Source of the DNA: Hysterangium stoloniferum
Lineage: Eukaryota > Basidiomycota > Agaricomycetes > Hysterangiales > Hysterangiaceae
NCBI GenBank assembly: GCA_015178975.1
Contig: WHVD01000026.1
Coordinates: 310,001-374,000 of the forward strand
Length of the DNA: 64,000 nt
Reading direction: 5' to 3'
The first letter of the stretch is position 1. Each line of letters begins with the position of its first letter. The translations under genes were made by a program, and so were the position numbers. The notes under the pieces are model-generated. The model did not search any database. It was not told the DNA's origin and was given only the letters and a program-made list of their open reading frames with translations. Shown piece after piece: positions 12,205 through 25,381 of the stretch.

Positions 12205-13334
12205 TTATGCTGTCTTGATATGCTTCTTCTTTGAAAGACCTTTCTTCTCCCTCAGTTGCTCCATGGTCATGCGGGTGCCTAGTATGACATCCCAGTGAAT
12301 GAATAGGGGCTGCGAATAATTCGATTTAATGCCGGCGTGCTGGATAACAGAGAGTGAGAGGCGGAAGCAATAAACAATACAGCCGCATACCTGATGGTGA
12401 ATATCGTGATATTCGGCGTTGTTCCCAAACAACATGTGGATTGGGTGCCATGGGAAATAGTAACCACAATGGTCGTCGACAGTCTTATATGTCGCGAATG
12501 CGAAGAGCAGGATGCCCTGGCGGTCGCTCAAACCGGCCAGGGTGTGTGCAAGAGTAGCACCTAGACCGTCGAGGATTGCACCTTCGAACGGATGTCCGTA
12601 CAATGCACCGAAAGCATACGGAACGTAAAGACGATGATGGACAGAATGGAAATGCTTGTAGAAGAATTTAACTTCATGGAACATGCGGTGGAGGAAGTAT
12701 TGGTACGTGTCAAGGATGAGTCTATCGGCAATGTCAGATCGGTTGAGGAGAAATAAGAATAACTATCAACGGCGTACAAGGCGATTATGAATTGAGTGAT
12801 GGGGATGGCCCACCAGTAGAGGCCATACGTGATCCTCGGACCGTATGCACTCAAAAGAAGTTGCGCGCGTTCCTCCCCTAACAGAGGCAGTGCGAATCGC
12901 GACACTGTTCCAGACAGCTGCCTCAAATCTGCAGCATGATTTCTAAAATTCACCGATTCTGATACCGAGTTGAGCCATATATAGCCGAAGGTCGTCTGTA
13001 AAAATTGCTGGAAGGCCACTTCCCGTACGACGCGTCCTTTTGTGACTAGGTTCCTACTCGTCACTTCGTCCGACTCCTGGATGCGATATTTTTCAAGCCA
13101 CTTCCATCCTGAAATATCAAGGACGTGGTACGAGAGCGATACCACCCAGTAAGCTATGACGTTTCCAAGAAGTGAAGCCAACGAATCTGATATCCCTGGG
13201 AAGACGGACTCCCGGTGAACATGGTACCATGGATATTGTAGTGGCCCCTCAATAAGAGATTCTGGGAGAGTAGTTGAGTTCTGTGGAGGGAAGTACATAG
13301 TATTATGCATGAGAGAGGGGATCGAAAAGTTCAT
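12205..13334 (-). CDS. SUR2: Sphinganine C4-hydroxylase (SUR2-like, fatty acid hydroxylase superfamily)
   Basis: This is an ER membrane di-iron enzyme that makes phytosphingosine-type long-chain bases from dihydrosphingosine. Three exons (13334-12778, 12721-12391, 12339-12205) with introns of 56 and 51 nt, both GT-AG, give 340 aa. The histidine boxes are intact: HRMFH after DTYQYF, HSVHH before RLYVPYAFGAL, and HDIHH followed after the last intron by AGIKSNYSQPLFIHWD. The N-terminal half has hydrophobic segments (VIAYWVVSLSYHVLDI; YGLYWWAIPITQFIIALLIL). The motifs KYRI and RNLVTKGRVVREV match yeast Sur2. The lysine-rich tail (KKGLSKKKHIKTA) fits an ER-retention type end. I chose the start at 13334 because it is the first Met before the conserved part. 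An upstream exon is possible. Confidence 0.88.
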
Positions 13335-16300
13335 GGCAGTACCGGACTGAGTATATGTCACCAGGATATTATGAAGAATAGGTAATAATGGAGGTGAAAA
13401 CGTATTCCGACCAGAGGAGACCTTATATAGGGCCTGGGGGGAACGTGCATCATATCCCCATGGACTGGTCCGTGACCTACACATTATTGAAATTAAGAAT
13501 AGCAAAGTTGTTGACATATCCGATAATCACATCTGATCGTTTCAAAAACAACGCATTATATCCCTGCATTTCGTAAGGAATGAATAGCGATCTGTAACGA
13601 CGAATTACAGCTTTCCCAAAAGACAATGTTGTCCGTCAATAGGCAAATATAGATTTCGAGAGATCACACACTGCCTTCTTGTTGTCATCACATAGACAAC
13701 GAGCCCAATATTTAGCAGCGGTTTTGGAAATAATAAGGTCTAATCAAGCGCTTACATGGACTGCCCCCCAGGCCCCGGGCCAAATTAACGGAGATATTCT
13801 AATTTAAGCAACTGCATTGGCTTTACCGTATTCAGCAACTGCTCCCAAATTATCCAGATTTACTATTTAATAACAGGAGAAACAGGCAAATACAAGTACT
13901 GAGCCGTAGGGCCGACAATTTTTTTTAATACAACGGTGCACCAAAAATAATAGAAAAAGAAGTAATGGCACCACCAAATCTGCGGCATCAGACTCGGCTA
14001 TCTCGTTTTCGGCGCCAGCCTCGGAAGTCAGACCAACCCCCAAAGAAATCCATAAAATTTTTTCCATATTCCCATGAATTAATATTATCTGATCCACATT
14101 TGCTATGACGCTATGCAACACACGCATCGTTTTCACCTGCGATTTCGATGGGTTGCGCAATATCAACAAGATCTGATGATTGCTTCAGACCCTTTTCCGC
14201 ATCCAGTATGATCGCCGGTCGGCGAGGGTGATAGTGACCATGTTGTCTGAAAGGATACGGTAATGCTACAGCCATAATGACGATGGGCACCGTAGCCAGT
14301 TCCACAATTCCAACTGACGGGGAATGCTGAGGGAGGCATGAGCACCTGATCCAGAAGAAAAGGAAGCAAGTGGTAGCCCTAAATTGACCGACAGACCTCC
14401 GATATCTCGCTCAATCTTTGTTTAATTCACTCCAAACTCGACACATGACATACAGTACACTATATTTAATCTCTCCTGAATGCTTCTAAGGCACAAAATG
14501 CAGGGTTTGGTGAGGTGTTGTCTGACACCGTGTCAAGGTTCTTCATATTCCCAAAGTAGCAGAATGACGCATGTTTTGCCAGTGGAGTTCAAATATGCCA
14601 TGTCACTGTCTGATGTGTGGGTCCATGATAGTAGGGGGGATGATGAAGCTCAATTAGGCTGTCAGCTACCGCTTGAACAATACTATTACTCTTCTTTCTC
14701 CAGAAGCATTTGTTGTGCTCCGAAGCTCCTGATAGACAGATAATGCCTAATAATTGCTAGATAGCATACTTTTTTGTTGATGTCTGTTTGGGTCGTCCGG
14801 TACAGTATGCGAGAGTTCCCTCAGACCCGCAGCTCATGTCGATAACGTTATTTGTTCATGCTCAGGGGATTCCGTCAGAACTACTGATGCCCAAGAACAA
14901 TAAGTGACCGACATTACCAACATAGGCGGGGGAAGGGGCGGGGGTTACCCCAACGGACTGTAAAAGAAAATAAATCTGAGCGGACATCTGAGTTTCCCGC
15001 TCTGAGACCTCTTTTAAAGGAAGCAATGCCGATATAACATATGATGGTAACTAGGGACATCGACCTGGACGTGGGAGTTTGCAATGTGCCTGTGGTCTCG
15101 GATCTCTGGGATATCCCCAGATGTGGAGGGCTCATATCGCTGTCCAAACGGGGTGTCCAGGAGGGGTTGAGATGGCGTGATCCCGACACAGGTGATCGGC
15201 TACGACTCATTCGACAATTTATTGCCGTATCTGTATTGGCAGACATCAAATTGAGCTTAGTGCGTGCCCAACCTGACCTGTACACGTAATAATTTGGACG
15301 CCCGATTTGTCCAAAAGCAGCGTGTGTTTAATTACAATTGGAATACAGACGGTTTATCAGGAAAGCAAACCCACAAAGTCGGAGACAGATTGTGTTAACG
15401 CCCTGTTGATATACCACTCGGCATGTCGGCACCAGATCTGATGTCATCACTACAGATCCCGATGCGTTGTAGGATGACTACATATTTGTTATATTTCACG
15501 GCTTGTACTTTTTGGAAAATATATAAAACTAGATCTCTTGAAACTATTAGCCAATACTGGGAGATATGGGAAAATAAATCTGTATCCCAGCAACAATCAC
15601 ATGACCTTTACACAAACAGCTTCTTCCCCGAGTGTTATCTTATTCATTGGATCAATAATAATGGAAAGTCAAAAGATAATAATCTAAAACCTCTAATGCA
15701 AACTGTATTACTGTAATAAGGGTTGAAATCAATTCTCGAAGCTCATAAGAATCATACACAAAGATAAATATAATTTCTGTTTGACCTCTATTTCTCGTAG
15801 GAGGCAAACGGATGGCGTAATTAGAAAACTATACTGCTTATATATCCCTTGAGAACAATTTGGCAACACAGGATTAGCTAAAATCAAAAGAACAATGGGG
15901 CGGCAAAGTGCCAGTTGTGCATGCTCGCACAGCCCTATATTCTAATAATATACTTCCGCATAGGTGCTTATTAACTTAATCGTATCTCCTGAAGTCCTCA
16001 ATGTCCTACTTAAATATAAGATATAAGCGATATTTAGGCTCCAGGAGTTATTTGTGTGGGACATTTTAAAGCCTGTTCAGTATTCAAAAAAAAAAAAAAT
16101 CCAAATCGCATTACCAAGACCTAAAATCATGCTCTTTGGAATTGATCTTTTTCAGGGAGTGTGCGGGATCATGATAAATCCAGATCTTGCAACTTTCAAC
16201 GCTGAACAGGCCTCTTATGTAAGAAAATAGGCACATTATGCGCATTTTTCCCAGAAGGGTGGTCGTTCGTGTCTCAGACTTGTCTTAAGCCCGAACCCCA

Positions 16301-18974
16301 GAAATGCTCTGTAATAGCTGTCATGGACTCGATGCCTCAAATACAAGTGATGAAATTACAGCTTAGGAAAGATGAAGCAAATTAAACAATTTTTATGTAG
16401 TGCTAGATGCTTCTTTTCTTGTTATATTGTTGAATATGTTTAACTATCCAGAAATTATACATTGACAAATATCTATATACATATTGTAATTGTGATATTT
16501 GTCAACATTCTCACCGCATCCTAAATGCTCGCAGCAGAGCCAAAAGTATATGTTATATACGTGTTTTTTATAACATGTGTCTATCGAGTACTCTACATCA
16601 GAGTCATTAGACATGCCAGTCATTGATGAACTCGAAATACACAATCTCGCCTGACTGCCGACGTGCCGAGTGAGACCAGTCCTGATATCATGCGCGACCA
16701 TATTCCGGTCACGTCATCTTTTAGTCACCTAAATCTCAGGTTCCTCCCGCTCACTGGCCTGCAACTTTCCGGCCAGTAATAACATCTGTGCAGCAGGTTT
16801 TAAAGTGTATACATTACGAAACTAAAATTTCACGTGCTGCTATCCCTCCGGCAGGTCACACTTACCGCACCTTTGTTTGTCCGCGGAAAACAGGCTGAAA
16901 TAGGCAACTAATCCGTGAGTTTTGCGCCTTACTGTTGATGTTAGGGAACAGAGGCACACCATTCATCTTGCTAATACTCCATTTCCTCACCCCTGTGTTG
17001 GCACCATGTGTCAATCGTGCGATTAGCGCTCGATACGCTCAATATCACCTTTCATGCAGCATCCGCTGTTTGTCATTTCAGTTACGAGCCTACTGTCCCT
17101 ATATTAAAATATTACTGTAAAAATAATATGTATTAATTTCTCCTTTGTCACTATTTCATACCCTTTAAGTGGTCGTTACAGTCAATAGTCAACCACCAGT
17201 GAAGTCCACCACTTACCAACGCTTGTTGATCATTTAACACCAGATCTAGTAATTGGACTTTATATGAACGAAGTAGAGGTCTGACAAGAACGAAATGGCG
17301 AATAAATGTGCGGCACCAGCAGTGAGGAACTGCTGCGGCTCGCAATTTGGCATATACTTCATTTCCGACTAAGTATGCGATGCTTTCCTAATAATCTAGA
17401 TATCCAGTTCCACCTATTGGAAAAAGGGTTTTGTCGTGTTTCCAAGGTGTCATGTTTCCAAAAAATTAAAGTCAAATCTAGAATTTCACCCGAACAAGAC
17501 CCACAGAGGTTTTTGGAGTACAATCAGTTCGGAGGTCATATATTTTAAGTATTTCAGAAACAGGGCAAGAGATAAAGCCATTTGGGGGGCCTACTTCCCC
17601 ATATGCATTATCGGAAGCTTGTTATCGTTGGCATTCGCAATACCTCGTTATAGGCAACTGGACAACTCTCAGTGTACATATTTTATTTCTTATATACCAA
17701 ATTTTCTTTAAATTAAATCCAGAGAACATCACCACTGAATTTTTAGCATGACCTAGTACGGTGCCAACGGAACATATTCGGGTCGCATCAGGGTCGTAAA
17801 TTTTGATATCTCCCCTTCTAGGCATGCGAATTAAATCATTATGAGCTCGAAACATTTGTAAAAATAATTAGCTTTGTCATAAATTACTAGTGGTTTGCAG
17901 TGCCTTGGGAGAACTCCTTTGAGCTACAACTCAGAGTCCTCACCAGTTGGCCGCCTCTCAAAACCGTCAGCTTTTAGTATCTCCCATTCCAGGACTCAAT
18001 TAGTTTATAAATACTCATAAATTTCATGTTATATAAAGAAAAATATTTTCAGCCATTAATGATTGAAAACAGCTTCATGTTCAGGGAAATGTCATAACCT
18101 GTGACTAGACAGCCAGCCCATTAGTGATATCTATCATATTATGAGACAAAACTCAATTGTTATATTGTTTCATGGCACAATAAATATTTTACAAAATCAC
18201 ATCCCTATCTGTACCCAGATAATGCAGGGTGTACATCGAGGAATCTTTAAATTCACCAGAGTAATGGTAAACTGACCAGAGGCACTGGTGAAGTTTGACA
18301 TGGGATCTGTGAGCAGGAAATTAATACATCCAGTTGGAGACATGTACTATGGGGACTCCACACGAAAGGTAGTTCAAGTACCCAAGCAGGTTGGCCACCC
18401 GATTACAAGGGTTCAGTGCAGCAACTTGTGGGGGTTGCTTGTGTGCCGAGAAGATGGCAGCCATAGGTACTGTAGCTTTTATTTCAAATGTCACTAATGG
18501 TATCATTAACATGTATATTCATAGCAAGATGGTTTTATGCACTCTTCGTCAAGTTCCAATGAATTTTGGGATATAGATTATTAATTAATTAGGACTTCAT
18601 CCACTTTTAAGAAATTTTAGGCTCAAATAATTTTTGGGACATCTATAGTTAATTTATTAGTAGTCTACACACTTTTAAGAAAATTTGAACCATCTATCAA
18701 GAAAATCAGACAATGTCTGATGAAGATATGTAAAGCTGCGGCGGAATGTCCCATATATTGTTGCGGCCGGAATACTAAATACCTGCGACCGGCAGGGTTA
18801 TTTGGTGCAGCCGGAAGGTGTTCCGTTGTTACCGTATTAGGTTTTGCGAATTTTTAAGTCCACTTTGATAAGCATTCCTTACGTATGCTTGCTTTGTCAT
18901 CATTTGACGTCACCTTCACGCTTTCCGACGATTTGTTCCCTGCCGTAGAAAGAAAAGAGTAAAGGAAGGTATCA
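13335..18974. other. 5.6-kb gene-free stretch
   Basis: Short frames exist, such as an overlapping pair at about 14914-15289 on both strands and a minus-strand frame with a hydrophobic tail at 13867-14169. None has a recognisable domain or convincing splice partner. A 14-nt A run lies near 16,086. I see no RNA gene. Confidence 0.5.
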
Positions 18975-20473
18975 ATGTTATCGGCTCGAGTCTATATCCC
19001 TCCGTGCTCATTACGCACACGAAGTCTTGTTTATCACCTGCGCTTCCTTTCCAGTGCTGGACCTTCACGCTCCCCTAACTATTTGAAATGCAAAGCTATA
19101 ACGTACACATCCACCGGGCCTGCGTCAGATGTTCTAAAATGTACCAGTTTTCCGTCAATTATATCGCCTCCACCCCCAGGAACACTCAATATCCGTTATC
19201 TACTCTCACCCATAAATCCGGCGGATTTGAACGTTATCGAAGGGGTATATCCATCAAAGCCATCTCCTATTGGTCCTTCAGAAACAGGATTACATGATCC
19301 TATCTTCGTGGGAGGTAATGAAGGATTGGGATCAGTAGTGGAGGTGGGGGAGAATGTAACAGGGATCAAGAAGGGTGACTGGGTAATCATGGTTAAGCCA
19401 CAGCTAGGGACATGGATTTCGAGGAGGAATGTTAAAATTGGGGACGTCTTGAGAGTACCAAAGGAAATTGCTGAAGGACGCGTAAACGAAGTTGAAGCTG
19501 CAACTATGAGTGTTCGTGGAACACACCTTGTATGAAAATCTATGTTGTTGTTCATGGCAGATTCCTTACTAGGTTAATCCACCTACCGCGTATGGTATGT
19601 TAACTGGGTTTGTTTCGCTCAAGCAGGGTGAATACGTCATGCAGAATGGAGCAAATAGCGCGGTGTGTATATAATTTGGTGGAAGGTTGGCCTTTTGTCG
19701 ATTGATCTCGCTTCAGGTTGGCCAAGCTGTTATTCAAATCGCCTCTCATTTGGGTCTCAAAACCATAAACTTTGTTCGCTCCCGGTATATCATTTCATTT
19801 TTCTCAATCACTGAAATTGACCTTTTGCCAGCCCCGAAGCAGCCATGAAACCACTTAAAGATTATCTTATGTCTCTCGGCGCAACCCACGTATATACATA
19901 CGACGACCTATCTGACAACTCATTAGACTTACGGGGTAAAGCACGTGAATGGGCTGGAAAAACGGGCATACGGCTTGGTCTCAACTGCATTGGCGGGAAA
20001 GAAACCACTATTATGGCAAAGTTATTAGGGCATGTGATATTTTTCTTTCTTTTTATTCTGGGTGCACAAGCATTGAACTCCATATAGTCAGAATGCTCAT
20101 CTTGTCTCATACGGCGCGATGTCTAAGCAACCACTCTCACTCCCAACTTCACTTTTCATTTTCAAAAACCTAACGTCGCGCGGATACTGGCAGACGCGGT
20201 GGTATGCCGACCATTCGACCGAAGAACGGGAGGACATGATAAGAATGTTGATTGGTCTAATGGTCAATGGAAAGGTGAGGCACTCGTATTGCAAGGTGGG
20301 TAATATTTGACTGACAGCCTGTATAGTTGAAGGCTCCCGAGGTTGAAATCATTTCGCTGGAAGGATCCGAGGATAAAATTGGAAATAAAGTGAGAGATGC
20401 AGTAAAGAAACTAGAACAAGGTGGTCTGGGTAAAAAGTTATTACTTAAATTCGAAGGGGGCGTGGACCTGTAG
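18975..20473 (+). CDS. ETR1: Mitochondrial trans-2-enoyl-[ACP]/CoA reductase (ETR1/MECR family)
   Basis: This NADPH-dependent medium-chain reductase performs the last step of mitochondrial type II fatty acid synthesis, which supplies lipoate and respiratory function. Six exons (18975-19511, 19573-19662, 19717-19784, 19832-20029, 20088-20274, 20327-20473) sum to 408 aa in phase. The N-terminus is Arg/Ser-rich like a mitochondrial presequence (MLSARVYIPPCSLRTRSL). Family motifs are SPINPADLNVIEGVYP, GNEGLGSVVEVG, GDWVIM, VNPPTAYGML, ANSAVGQAVIQIASHLGLKT (nucleotide fold) and SYGAMSKQPLSLPTSLFIFK. Intron 4 (20030-20087) appears to use a GC donor (GCATGT...ATAG), which keeps the LLG-QNAHLVSYGAM join. 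All other introns are GT-AG. Confidence 0.92.
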
Positions 20474-20623
20474 AAATCGGGATGTATGTAATTGTATATA
20501 TGCGATCAGAGCTAGAGAGAAGGGGAGGCGTTGGTTTTAAAACGGTTTGCATATTGGACAGGACTTGTTAGGTTGCCGCATTGGACTTAGACGTCCTAGT
20601 CGACGGGTCCTATGATGTGTACA

Positions 20624-20810
20624 CATATCAGGAAAGTGGGAAGACCAGTAGTATGCCGTCTATATTGTCTAGAGCCATCTAGGAGAGCTAGCTAGACTCG
20701 GCTAGACACACTACTTTCGCGAGATCCCTATTTACTAGTCGGTATAAAAGCTTACTATAGATCTAGGGAGGCTAGGGAGGCTAGGGAGGCTACATAATGG
20801 GTGTAGAAAT
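20624..20810 (+). repeat. Dispersed TATA-bearing repeat, copy 1
   Basis: It shares with 51252-51400 the stretches AGGAAAGTGGGAAGA, TATGCCGTCTATATT and CGAGATCCCTATTTACTAG, a GGTATAAAAGC TATA-like box and several AGGGAGGCT units ending CTACATAATGGGT. The right edge abuts the old chromovirus remnant. Whether it is an LTR piece or a duplicated promoter is unresolved. Confidence 0.65.
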
Positions 20811-21460
20811 TCAGTTACATCAAGAACTTTGGAAAGCTATTTCTTCTGCTCAGGAACATTATCAACATTCTGTGGACAAAAACAGGATCCCACCTCCTAA
20901 CTTTAAAATTGGTGATCAGGTTTTCATAAAAGCTCAATTCTTCTGAACTACCTGACCTTCTAAAAAACTTGCTGAGAAATTCTTAGGCCCTTTTGAAATT
21001 ATAGCACAAGCCAGCTCACTTTCATGGACTCTCCGACTTCCCAATAGTATGTGAGCAGTTCCCCCCATTTTCCATGTTTCCATGTTAGAACCTTGTGTTC
21101 CTAACAATATCCCAGAATGTACTCAACCTCCACCCCTCAGTCATCATTGACGGAGAACCCAAATTTGAAGTTTCTGAGATTTTGGATTCTAAAATCAACA
21201 ATCGTCGATGTACTTGTAAATTGCTCTATTTAGTCAAATGGGCAGGTTATGAAGGTACCAATGAAGAAACTTCATGGATATTGGCCATGGAACTTGGACA
21301 TGCTATGAAAATTGTTATCGACTTCCACACAGCTTATCCAAGCAAACCGACCTTTATCATCATGCTGACTCTTTTCCATTCTCTTTCTGTTTAATTTCCA
21401 ATACTTCCAATCTGACACTCGTTCTTCAAAATCATGCAAGTCAAAAAAATATTATTGCAA

Positions 21461-22499
21461 CTATTTTAAAGTTTCCGACACCCCAAATCCTCCTTCCACT
21501 TCAACTCCCATATCATCTGCAATCTCTGCACTTTCCACCATATCCTGCACTTCATCATCTTCACTTTCTGGCCCCTTTCCTGACTCCCACCTCTTCTCCA
21601 CATATTCTGCCAACAGATTATTTGGCTGATCCCTTGCCTTATCGGCAAACCTCTCAGAAACCACAATAATGCCGATGCTGACCATTACCTTCTCCAGGAA
21701 TTCGTTCTGCCTCCGGAAATTCCGGATCAATGACTGGAAACCTTTTTCCTGGATTTCATTGTGGTGCTCCAATGCATCCTGCATTTTCGTCAGTTCTGTC
21801 CCAATAAGAGAAGTCTGACATTGGAACTATCCGTATTCAGTACCTCAGTCTCCATATTCTTGGCTATTCCAGGATTTTCCACATTGTCAGTTTTCTGAGC
21901 CTTCTCACCTTTCAGAGCCCTCTTCACAGCGAGAGTGCATGGAAGCTTGAGTACCACACAAGGGTAGCAAGTTCTGCCCCATTTTACCTTCTGTTTCCAA
22001 CAAGTCAAATTCCAAATTGAACACTGATAACATGGACTGTTGTGGACAATTTCCATCCATTCAGGAGCTTTGACCTTTTGTTTCTGTTTGAAAATTAGTT
22101 AACTTCTGACCTTTTACAGAATCACTTACTTAAGGACTTGAAGGCCCAGCCTCTCCCTCTACTTCCACCTCCAAGGCTTTTTGCTGTGTTCAATTGTTAT
22201 TGGAAGAAACATGGAACATTGTTGTTTTGACTTACTTTTCCCTCCCTTATCTCCTTCACTCACTTTTCCACTGCCTCGGCCTCCCACTGCTTTTTCTCCA
22301 CTTCATCCTTCAACTTCTGATCCTCTGCCATTTTCCACAACCATGCCTCCTTTTCTGCCTTCACCTGCTCCAACTCGCACTTTTCCACCTCTTCCACCTC
22401 CTTCAATTCTCGCATCAACACTTTCTCCTCCTCCTCTTGTCATCACTTCAACTCTTCCATCCTCTGTCATTTTCGTTGAAGTTCTTCAACCTTCGACAT
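21461..22499 (-). pseudogene. Antisense accessory region of the old chromovirus (coiled coil plus cysteine cluster)
   Basis: It lies opposite to the element's own genes, between chromodomain and 3' LTR. The part nearest the LTR is rich in Glu/Lys/Trp heptad-like sequence (coiled coil). The middle carries CYQC-x6-C-x10-C-x2-C-x6-C at 21937-22032, matching Zn(II)2Cys6 spacing. The tail contains ESEDDEVQDMVESAE, an acidic stretch. The same layout recurs at 31554-32566. It is broken here, and its function is unknown. Confidence 0.6.
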
Positions 22500-22983
22500 T
22501 TTTTCCAGCATGGTGATTTCAGCATCTGAATCTTCCAGGGTAGTGGCAAACAACAGTTGACAAATCGACATGCAAGTTGTGGTTAAAGAAACAAAATCAT
22601 TAATTCAAATATTTGGAAGTTTTTATACTCAGACCAGCAGCCAAAACTCTGACTTCCAGAATTGCATAAATTTCATGACACAACAATCAACGGTCACTTC
22701 AACTACTCAGTACCTAATTGCCTCTATGGGACTTCGGCCTAACAGGGTACTGTTACGACCTGTTCCCAGATGTTTCAATATCCAACTTCCAACTTCTGAC
22801 TACGGAACATCATAGTTACCACATCTTCTGTAATCTTCCCTTGTTTCACATTTGGTAATTTGTCCATTGATAAGTATTCACTCGTCTGTTTATTATATTC
22901 CTGTTTTGGAATAGTGTCTCCCCAATTTGTCTTATTGTATTCCCATTTTGGAATACTTCCGTTTCCATCTTATTGTGGTCTTA

Positions 22984-23190
22984 CAGTGACTCAAAAAACC
23001 CTTCCAATGTGTGGTACTTCAGATGTATATCCTTGATAACTCAGAGGATAAAAATGCAGAAATATCAAAAGTATTTGTGAGCATGCTCTATCATATATAG
23101 ATTGTGGAAATACAATTTCATTACATAGGCTCCAAATATGGAAATACTACAAATATATATATACAGGAGACTCATTGGAAGGTTTTTTGG
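22984..23190 (+). repeat. Tc1 inverted-repeat unit 1
   Basis: It runs from CAGTGACTC to CTCATTGGAAGGTTTTTTGG. The unit is itself bounded by small inverted repeats (AAAAAACCCTTCCAAT and ATTGGAAGGTTTTTT), so each unit can fold alone. Confidence 0.8.
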
Positions 23191-23316
23191 CCGGCAGCCT
23201 TGATGACTATAAATGCTTATAGTCATGTGACCTTGTTGATTGTTCACCTCCAACTGGGTCCTATCAACAAAATCACATGATGTCACATGATGTCACATGA
23301 CCACATTGTGCTAGAG
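23191..23316 (+). other. Tc1 internal segment left of the gypsy insertion
   Basis: This non-coding sequence between the left repeat unit and the gypsy LTR contains a 10-bp run repeated about three times (TGTCACATGA, 23271-23300). Confidence 0.5.
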
Positions 23317-24152
23317 TGTTACGACCGAACAATCCCGCCGGACTCCGGGCACTAACCCGCCCCCACGCGCTACAAGCACCAATTGTCTGTTTATAGGATT
23401 TCCCGCCCGGACTCCATCACATCAAGACTAGTTACGTTTGACCTCATTATGACACATATAAGTCACCGGACTTCCCCCAGACTCCATCTCTGTCTATGTC
23501 CGTCTTCGTCCCACGCATCAGTCACCGGACCCCACTCAGAATCCCGTCACTGCTCTAATTGAGCCCCATTCCCGTTTTAGTCAAATGACCTGTCACGATT
23601 TAGGACTCCGCTCCCGCTCCATTTCCCGTTATGGGTTATGCTTTGTCACGATTCGGACTCCGCTCCGTTCCATTCTGTTCCTAACACCAATTTGGTGTTT
23701 ACTATTGCCATTTTATGTTTTGTTAGTTTCGTTTCGTCATTACTGGATTTGGTATGTCATTCACTCCATGGTCTATATAAACTGGCAGATGTTGTACATA
23801 CAATCCAGTCAGAAAATTAGCTTAGATTCCCCCCAGTAATCTAATAACATTTTCTGCTCTAAAACCTTACTTGATTCACATTGCTCGCACTAGTTGGAGC
23901 CCACAGGCTCCAGCGCATCTATCTCTCTCAACTATCTCGACTCACGACCCACGACCTCCGACTTACAACCCACGACCCCCAACTTATGACCTACGACCCA
24001 CGAACCCTGCCCAGACTCCCCGGGATCCCCGTCTGTCTGTTTGAAATTGGACAACACAATCTAGTGAGGGTGCAGCCTATAAGCTGAAGCCAAGTCCTAC
24101 CGGATATCCCACGGGTTTCTCCAGAAACCTGGCCTGTGTGTGTATCCTAACA
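23317..24152 (+). repeat. 5' LTR of the younger chromovirus
   Basis: It starts TGTTACGACCG, ends TGTATCCTAACA and has a TATATAAAC box near 23,775. It joins directly to protease sequence, with no primer site or gag between. Confidence 0.88.
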
Positions 24153-25381
24153 GTCAGTTGTTACCCAAGCTTGTGATTTACCCATCAGTTTCCCTTGTGG
24201 AACATCTCAATTGGTCACTTTCTATGTGACCCAGTTAGACTCAAGTTGCTCGGTGGTCCTAGGACATAACTGGCTTACCCGCTACAATCTGTTGGATAGC
24301 CAACAGTATAACATTCTGGACTCCCACGGTGACCGAGGAAACTGCGCCCATCCCAGCCTCCACAGCACCCATGGCCTTCCTGGCACCTGCAGTCTTGAGG
24401 ACTCCTGTGATCCCTATGGCACCAATAGCTTCCCTGGAACCTACGGCACCTCTGTCCATTTCTCTGATTAATGCTGCAGCTTTTATTAGGGATTCAAAAA
24501 TGGATGGGTCCCAGGCATTCACTATCAACTTAAAAAAATTGATGAAGCAACTGAACGTTTTTCAACCCCGGTATCTGAATCTGAGCAAGCCGCTGACCTA
24601 GAAGGCATCCCAGAGAAATATCACGACTTTGCGGATGTTTTTAGCAAGCGGAAAGCTGACCGGCTTCCACCTCACAGAGAATACAACTTAAAAATCGATC
24701 TTGAAGATGGCACCCAGCCACCCCTAGGACATATTTACCCGCTCTCGTCCACAGAACTTTCCACAATCCATGATTTCCTGGATGAACATTTGTCCATAGG
24801 TTTTATCTGACCCTCAAAGTCTCCTTTTGGAGCACCTGTTCTGTTTGTCAGAAAAAAGGATGGATCCCTTCGACTATGTGTTGATTTTAGAGGACTCAAT
24901 GCTGTCACCAAGAAGGATAAATATCCACTCCCACTTATATCTGATCTGCTCGATGCTCTGCGGAATGCCCGGATTTACACCAAAATAGATCTCAAGCACA
25001 CCTATCATTTGGTCTGGATTGCCATGGGCGACGAATGGAAAGCCACTTTTAGAACCCGTTATGGGGCCTTTGAGTGGTTGGTGATCCCCTTTGGATTCAC
25101 CAATGCTCCGTCTGTTTTTCAGCGTTTTATCAACGACATTTTCTCCAACATGCTCGATGTATGTGTCATTGTTTACTTGGATGACATTCTTATCTACTCC
25201 GAGAATCCTGCGGAACACGACAAACAAGTCTGTGAAGTTCTCCAGAGGCTCAGACAACATGGTTTATTCGCAAATGGTAAAAAATTGTACTTTTGACATG
25301 GACTCCGTGGAATACCTAGGTTTCATGATGGGACACGATGGACTCTGCATGGACGAAACTACAGTGCAAGTCATCAAAGAT

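Noticed and set aside
14914-15289. Overlapping frames of 82-123 aa on both strands
   Set aside because: No known domain, no splice partners and mutually overlapping; probably chance.
18390-18480. Possible tRNA T-arm (GGGTTCAGTGC)
   Set aside because: No acceptor or D arm could be paired around it.
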